DNA of 8,795 nt from the NCBI GenBank assembly GCA_020024155.1, contig JAHHUE010000065.1, positions 1 to 8,795 on the forward strand. Reading direction: 5' to 3'. The notes under the pieces are model-generated. The model searched no databases, had not been told where the DNA came from, and was given only the letters and a program-made list of their open reading frames with translations. The DNA is from Oscillospiraceae bacterium (GTDB lineage Bacteria; Bacillota; Clostridia; Oscillospirales; Ruminococcaceae). The stretch's first letter is position 1. Each line of letters opens with the position of its first letter. The position numbers were made by a program, and so were the translations under genes. Shown piece after piece: positions 6,293 through 8,795 of the stretch.

Positions 6293-7655
6293 TAAATTGT
6301 GATACCAAGATGTTGCAGATAAACATTACTATTGAAGGAATAGCACAACGTTTAACAATATCCATACTATCAACATCAATCATACCTGAGATAGCGATAA
6401 CAACACCTGCAACTGGTGACATACAACGACCAATAGCTGGAGCAAACTGCATTGGAAGAGCAATTGTTGCTGCGCTTACACCCATTTGTGATGTAACTTC
6501 CGGAACCAATGGACCAAATGCATACCATGAAGCATTACCAGAACCAAGAAGGATACCTGCAAGGAATGTAATGAGAGACATAAGAGCAACTGTGATGATT
6601 TTAGCACTCTTAACTGAGGCCAAACCGTTAGAAATGATTGTGATACCGCCAAGCATTGTAACTGCTTCTGCGAATACACCTGCTGCAATCAAAATACTTA
6701 CAACGTTAACAAATGATGTACCCATAGCCTGCAATACAACTTTGAAATCGTGTGTTGTTGCTTTTCTATCTTTTTTACGAATCAATTCGATAGCGAATAC
6801 AAAGATTATACCGATAAAGTTACCTGTTGCAACATCAACTTCAACTGATGGTACGAAACTGAAAATTGTAATAAGTATAAGTGGTACAAGTGGAAGAACT
6901 GCGTAGAAAGTTGGGCAGTTAACATCTTCAAGTTTTGTTTCTTTCTTTTCTTCTGTTGTTTTACCTTTAGATGCAGCCATTCTTTTGTCTGCCATGCTAA
7001 GGAAGATTGGAAGGAATACAGCCAAAATAGCAATCAATATAAGTGCATGTTTTGCCTGATATTTGATGAAATATTCCATCATTGGCATTTGTGAAACGTT
7101 TTCTGCTGCAAAGATAGCACTTGAATCATTTGGACCCCAGTCAAGGAAACCTGACATTACCAATGCACATGCTGCACTAAGTTTGCTGATACCAAGTTCT
7201 ATAAGAATTGGATATGCAACAGCCATCAACAACATAGCCAAACCAACGTGGCTTGTGATAACCATTTTCAAGAATGCACCAAGAATAAATAACACACTCA
7301 AAATTATGTAAGGATTTTTAATTTTTTTCAATGGTTCCATTGCTAAGTATGCAAGTTTTGTAGATGCACCAATGTGTGACATATAAACTGCATAGCCTGT
7401 AACCATCATAAGAATCATACCGATACCAGATGATTTTGATTTAAATGTATTTACGGCGAATGTAAATACGTCAATAACAAGACTACCTGTTGTTTTATCT
7501 CCTAAAACAGATGTGCCTGTAGCAAGAGACAATCCAAGAAGTACCAACATACCAGATACCAAGAATACAAATACTGGATTGTATTTCTTAATAACCAGAG
7601 TTGCAACTATTACAATAAATATTAGGGTAAGTATTACCGCTAATGTGCTGCTCAT
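6285..7655 (-). CDS. DcuC-family (C4-dicarboxylate) transporter
   Basis: This is a 456-residue integral membrane carrier with about a dozen hydrophobic segments. The family is known from E. coli DcuC, which exchanges or exports fumarate and succinate in anaerobic growth, but many relatives have other substrates. Visible signatures are GFLDWGPNDSSAIFAAE (from residue 169), SGNASWYAFGPLVPE (from 372) and GRCMSPVAGVV (409-419). A charged, lysine-rich loop (about 224-246) splits the protein into two halves. The frame is open to an ATG at 7721, but GGAGG (7663-7667) seven bases before the ATG at 7655 fixes the start, and relatives begin directly with the first membrane segment. It is preceded by a promoter and a long leader and followed by malY, with a MarR gene upstream. 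That context allows a sulfur amino acid or carboxylate product of the lyase as substrate; this is inference, so no symbol is given. Confidence 0.85.
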   Translation of the reverse strand: MSSTLAVILTLIFIVIVATLVIKKYNPVFVFLVSGMLVLLGLSLATGTSVLGDKTTGSLVIDVFTFAVNTFKSKSSGIGMILMMVTGYAVYMSHIGASTKLAYLAMEPLKKIKNPYIILSVLFILGAFLKMVITSHVGLAMLLMAVAYPILIELGISKLSAACALVMSGFLDWGPNDSSAIFAAENVSQMPMMEYFIKYQAKHALILIAILAVFLPIFLSMADKRMAASKGKTTEEKKETKLEDVNCPTFYAVLPLVPLILITIFSFVPSVEVDVATGNFIGIIFVFAIELIRKKDRKATTHDFKVVLQAMGTSFVNVVSILIAAGVFAEAVTMLGGITIISNGLASVKSAKIITVALMSLITFLAGILLGSGNASWYAFGPLVPEVTSQMGVSAATIALPMQFAPAIGRCMSPVAGVVIAISGMIDVDSMDIVKRCAIPSIVMFICNILVSQFIV

Positions 7656-7792
7656 AACTCTACCTCCATATACACAAATTGTGTATAAACTTTCTAATTT
7701 TTTCTCTTCAAACAATTCCATTCCTGCAGGTGTGGTTTTGCCATTTCCATCAAAAGTGAGTTATTTTTTTGACTTCCGACCCACTTGATTAT
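7656..7792 (-). promoter_or_regulatory. Long 5' leader of dcuC, possible regulatory RNA
   Basis: About 135 bases separate the predicted transcription start from the dcuC ATG. Near its 5' end ATCAAGTGGGT and ACTCACTTTTGAT (minus strand, 7789-7749) can form an imperfect hairpin. A CCTGCAGG palindrome and the 7669-7687 palindrome follow. An 18-codon reading frame (7750-7694, MEMAKPHLQEWN...) lies inside but has no ribosome binding site. The dcuC frame is also open back to 7760. I do not recognise any riboswitch class. Confidence 0.4.
7669..7687. promoter_or_regulatory. Perfect 9-bp-arm palindrome just before dcuC, candidate MarR operator
   Basis: TATACACAA (7669-7677) and TTGTGTATA (7679-7687) are perfect inverted repeats around one central base, the size and symmetry of a MarR-dimer site. 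It sits directly upstream of the GGAGG ribosome binding site of dcuC, inside the transcribed leader. Binding there could block elongation, or the RNA hairpin could affect ribosome access. The marR gene upstream carries a related site (8633-8650). Confidence 0.5.
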
Positions 7793-7798
7793 GTTTAG

Positions 7799-7827
7799 AT
7801 ATTAAACCTTTTTTTACGTTTTGTCAA
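7799..7827 (-). promoter_or_regulatory. Promoter of dcuC-malY
   Basis: On the minus strand a perfect TTGACA (7822-7827) is followed after 17 bases by TAATAT (7799-7804). Transcription would begin near 7792, giving the long leader noted above. Confidence 0.75.
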
Positions 7828-7903
7828 TAAATTACGAATATATTTGTTTAATTTAATTATAATTTACTGTATTTAATTGTGCATATTGACTATATTCATT
7901 TTC

Positions 7904-7926
7904 AAGTATCGTTTTAGTCGATACTT
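7904..7926. repeat. 8-bp inverted repeat upstream of the dcuC promoter
   Basis: AAGTATCG (7904-7911) pairs with CGATACTT (7919-7926) around a seven-base loop. It is some 80 bases upstream of the dcuC -35 box. No T-run follows, so an operator or chance is more likely than a terminator. Confidence 0.35.
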
Positions 7927-7952
7927 TGTAAAATTATAGAATATTAATTATT

Positions 7953-8004
7953 ATATATAACAATAAGCCATCTGACTATTTTCAGATGGCTTATTGTTAT
8001 ATAT
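7953..8004. terminator. 23-bp perfect hairpin after marR, probable bidirectional terminator
   Basis: Bases 7953-7975 and 7982-8004 are perfect reverse complements around a six-base loop. The core is GCCATCTGA/TCAGATGGC, then TTATTGTTATATAT on the outgoing side. It begins eight bases after the marR stop codon, as a terminator should. The 3' flank is T-rich but not a clean T-run, and the stem is unusually long, so other roles are possible. Confidence 0.7.
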
Positions 8005-8011
8005 TAAATAC

Positions 8012-8575
8012 TTAAATTTCTAATTCATTACTTTCTTTTTCTTTTAATTTCATACACAGTTCTTTGTTTTTCAATTTTTGTTTTTTCATTCTCTTTTGAT
8101 GAATATCTCTACGAACATCAAGCCAAACTTCAAGCACTTTAAAAGCATTGTTAACTTCTTCTTCGGACAACATATTTTTTACATAGTTTATTGATTCCCC
8201 AAAACTAATTTCATCATATTGTCTATGTATCTCATTAAGTTCCTCGCCTTTTTTTGTTATAAACAAAAATTGTTTATTGCTATTTCTTGTGTCAGTTTCT
8301 CTATATATAAGCTCTTTATCTTCAAGCTTTTTAAGAATTTGCGAAATTGCCCCTTTTGTTCTACCATAATCTTTTGCTATTTCTGTTACAGTAATTCCTG
8401 GATTATCTGCTATATACTTTACAGTATGAGCTTCAACAGAAGTATATATCTCTCCTGTTCCGTAATCAATCGCTTTTTTAGTTACCACATAAAAGTTTGA
8501 AACTTTATGTAATATATCTGCTGCTTCTGCGTTAGTATATTTTCTCTCCTGTACTGTTCTCACATTATCTTCCAT
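8012..8575 (-). CDS. MarR-family transcriptional regulator
   Basis: This 187-residue protein has a winged helix-turn-helix typical of MarR regulators. A dimerisation-type N-terminal helix (AADILHKVSNFYVVTKK) is followed by TVTEIAKDYGRTKGAISQIL (from residue 62, the HTH), LEDKELIYRE, and a wing TDTRNSNKQFLFIT (about 94-107). C-terminal helices end in a very basic tail (about 161-183, KRMKKQKLKNK...), which is longer than in most MarR proteins. Such proteins usually repress nearby genes and release DNA when a small ligand binds. A frame to 8587 begins with an ATG touching the GGGAG site (8588-8592). The ATG at 8575, twelve bases away, is the more plausible start. It has its own promoter and is followed by dcuC and malY on the same strand, with candidate palindromic sites before dcuC and in its own 5' region. 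The ligand is unknown. Confidence 0.88.
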   Translation of the reverse strand: MEDNVRTVQERKYTNAEAADILHKVSNFYVVTKKAIDYGTGEIYTSVEAHTVKYIADNPGITVTEIAKDYGRTKGAISQILKKLEDKELIYRETDTRNSNKQFLFITKKGEELNEIHRQYDEISFGESINYVKNMLSEEEVNNAFKVLEVWLDVRRDIHQKRMKKQKLKNKELCMKLKEKESNELEI

Positions 8576-8632
8576 AAAATAATACATCTCCCTAATTTTT
8601 ATAAATTCCCTTTTAGTATTAAATTTTATTAA

Positions 8633-8650
8633 ATATACAACACAGTATAT
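8633..8650. promoter_or_regulatory. Inverted repeat in the marR 5' region, candidate autoregulatory site
   Basis: ATATAC (8633-8638) and GTATAT (8645-8650) flank AACACA. It lies just past the predicted transcription start of marR. It shares the TATAC/GTATA half-site with the palindrome before dcuC, although the half-site spacing is 6 rather than 9 bases. Confidence 0.4.
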
Positions 8651-8664
8651 AAAATGTAAAATTC

Positions 8665-8694
8665 ATTATATATCTTGTTAGTTCAATTTGTCAA
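8665..8694 (-). promoter_or_regulatory. Promoter of marR
   Basis: On the minus strand a perfect TTGACA (8689-8694) and a perfect TATAAT (8665-8670) are separated by 18 bases. Transcription would start near 8658, leaving about 80 bases of leader before the ATG at 8575. The rest of the region to 8795 is very AT-rich with no gene visible. Confidence 0.8.
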
Positions 8695-8795
8695 TATTTT
8701 CTATTTTTTATTATAAAAATTAAGCAAATAACATAAATAATTAAAATTTCAATAATTATTTATTTAAGTTTTTATTTTAATCTTATTAACTGATA

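Noticed and set aside
7669..7687. Rex operator before dcuC
   Set aside because: The Rex consensus I know is TTGTGAA-N4-TTCACAA. Here the halves are TATACACAA/TTGTGTATA with one central base, in the opposite orientation.
7656..7721. Longer DcuC with 22 extra N-terminal residues
   Set aside because: GGAGG lies seven bases before the inner ATG, and the extension is absent from the family. The outer ATG has no properly spaced site.
1..8795. CRISPR array, insertion sequence or large defence system
   Set aside because: There is no regular repeat-spacer pattern, transposase, nuclease or helicase gene; the recognised proteins are metabolic, transport or regulatory apart from the broken SUFU gene.

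Overview
The window is low-GC DNA from an anaerobic, fermenting member of the Firmicutes, most likely class Clostridia. The evidence is the AT-rich composition, strong AGGAGG-type ribosome binding sites, NfnAB-type ferredoxin/NADPH enzymology and a CCA-encoding tRNA-Gln(CUG). I cannot name the genus. Every protein gene I accept is on the minus strand; only the tRNA is on the plus strand.

Layout, left to right. (1) 1-1531 is a decayed, accessory-looking stretch. Its one recognisable gene is a SUFU-domain protein (415-1078), probably an orphan immunity protein, split by a single-base frameshift and flanked by sequence with only coding-like scraps. (2) 1532-4132 is an operon read leftward from a good promoter at 4096-4125: nfnA, nfnB, then a small membrane-anchored protein of the DUF3139/YfjL-like type two bases after nfnB. 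(3) 4198-4458 holds tRNA-Gln(CUG) with its own promoter and terminator, followed by a bidirectional terminator. (4) 4478-6202 holds a DUF1893 gene and a MalY/PatB-type PLP C-S lyase or aminotransferase, separated by a hairpin. (5) 6285-8694 holds a DcuC-family carboxylate transporter with a 130-140 nt leader, and a MarR-family regulator with its own promoter.

How the genes may work together. NfnAB would link NADH, ferredoxin and NADPH pools, but NfnA has lost the glycine-rich NAD motif I expect, so its physiological electron donor is in doubt. The marR, dcuC and malY genes look like a regulator-transporter-enzyme module. Palindromes carrying a TATAC/GTATA half-site lie just upstream of the dcuC start and in the marR 5' region, which suggests control and autoregulation by the MarR protein.

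I found no clear new multi-gene system. The points most worth a second look are the altered NfnA, the broken SUFU gene with its neighbouring relics, the shared palindromes, and the 23-bp perfect hairpin between marR and dcuC.
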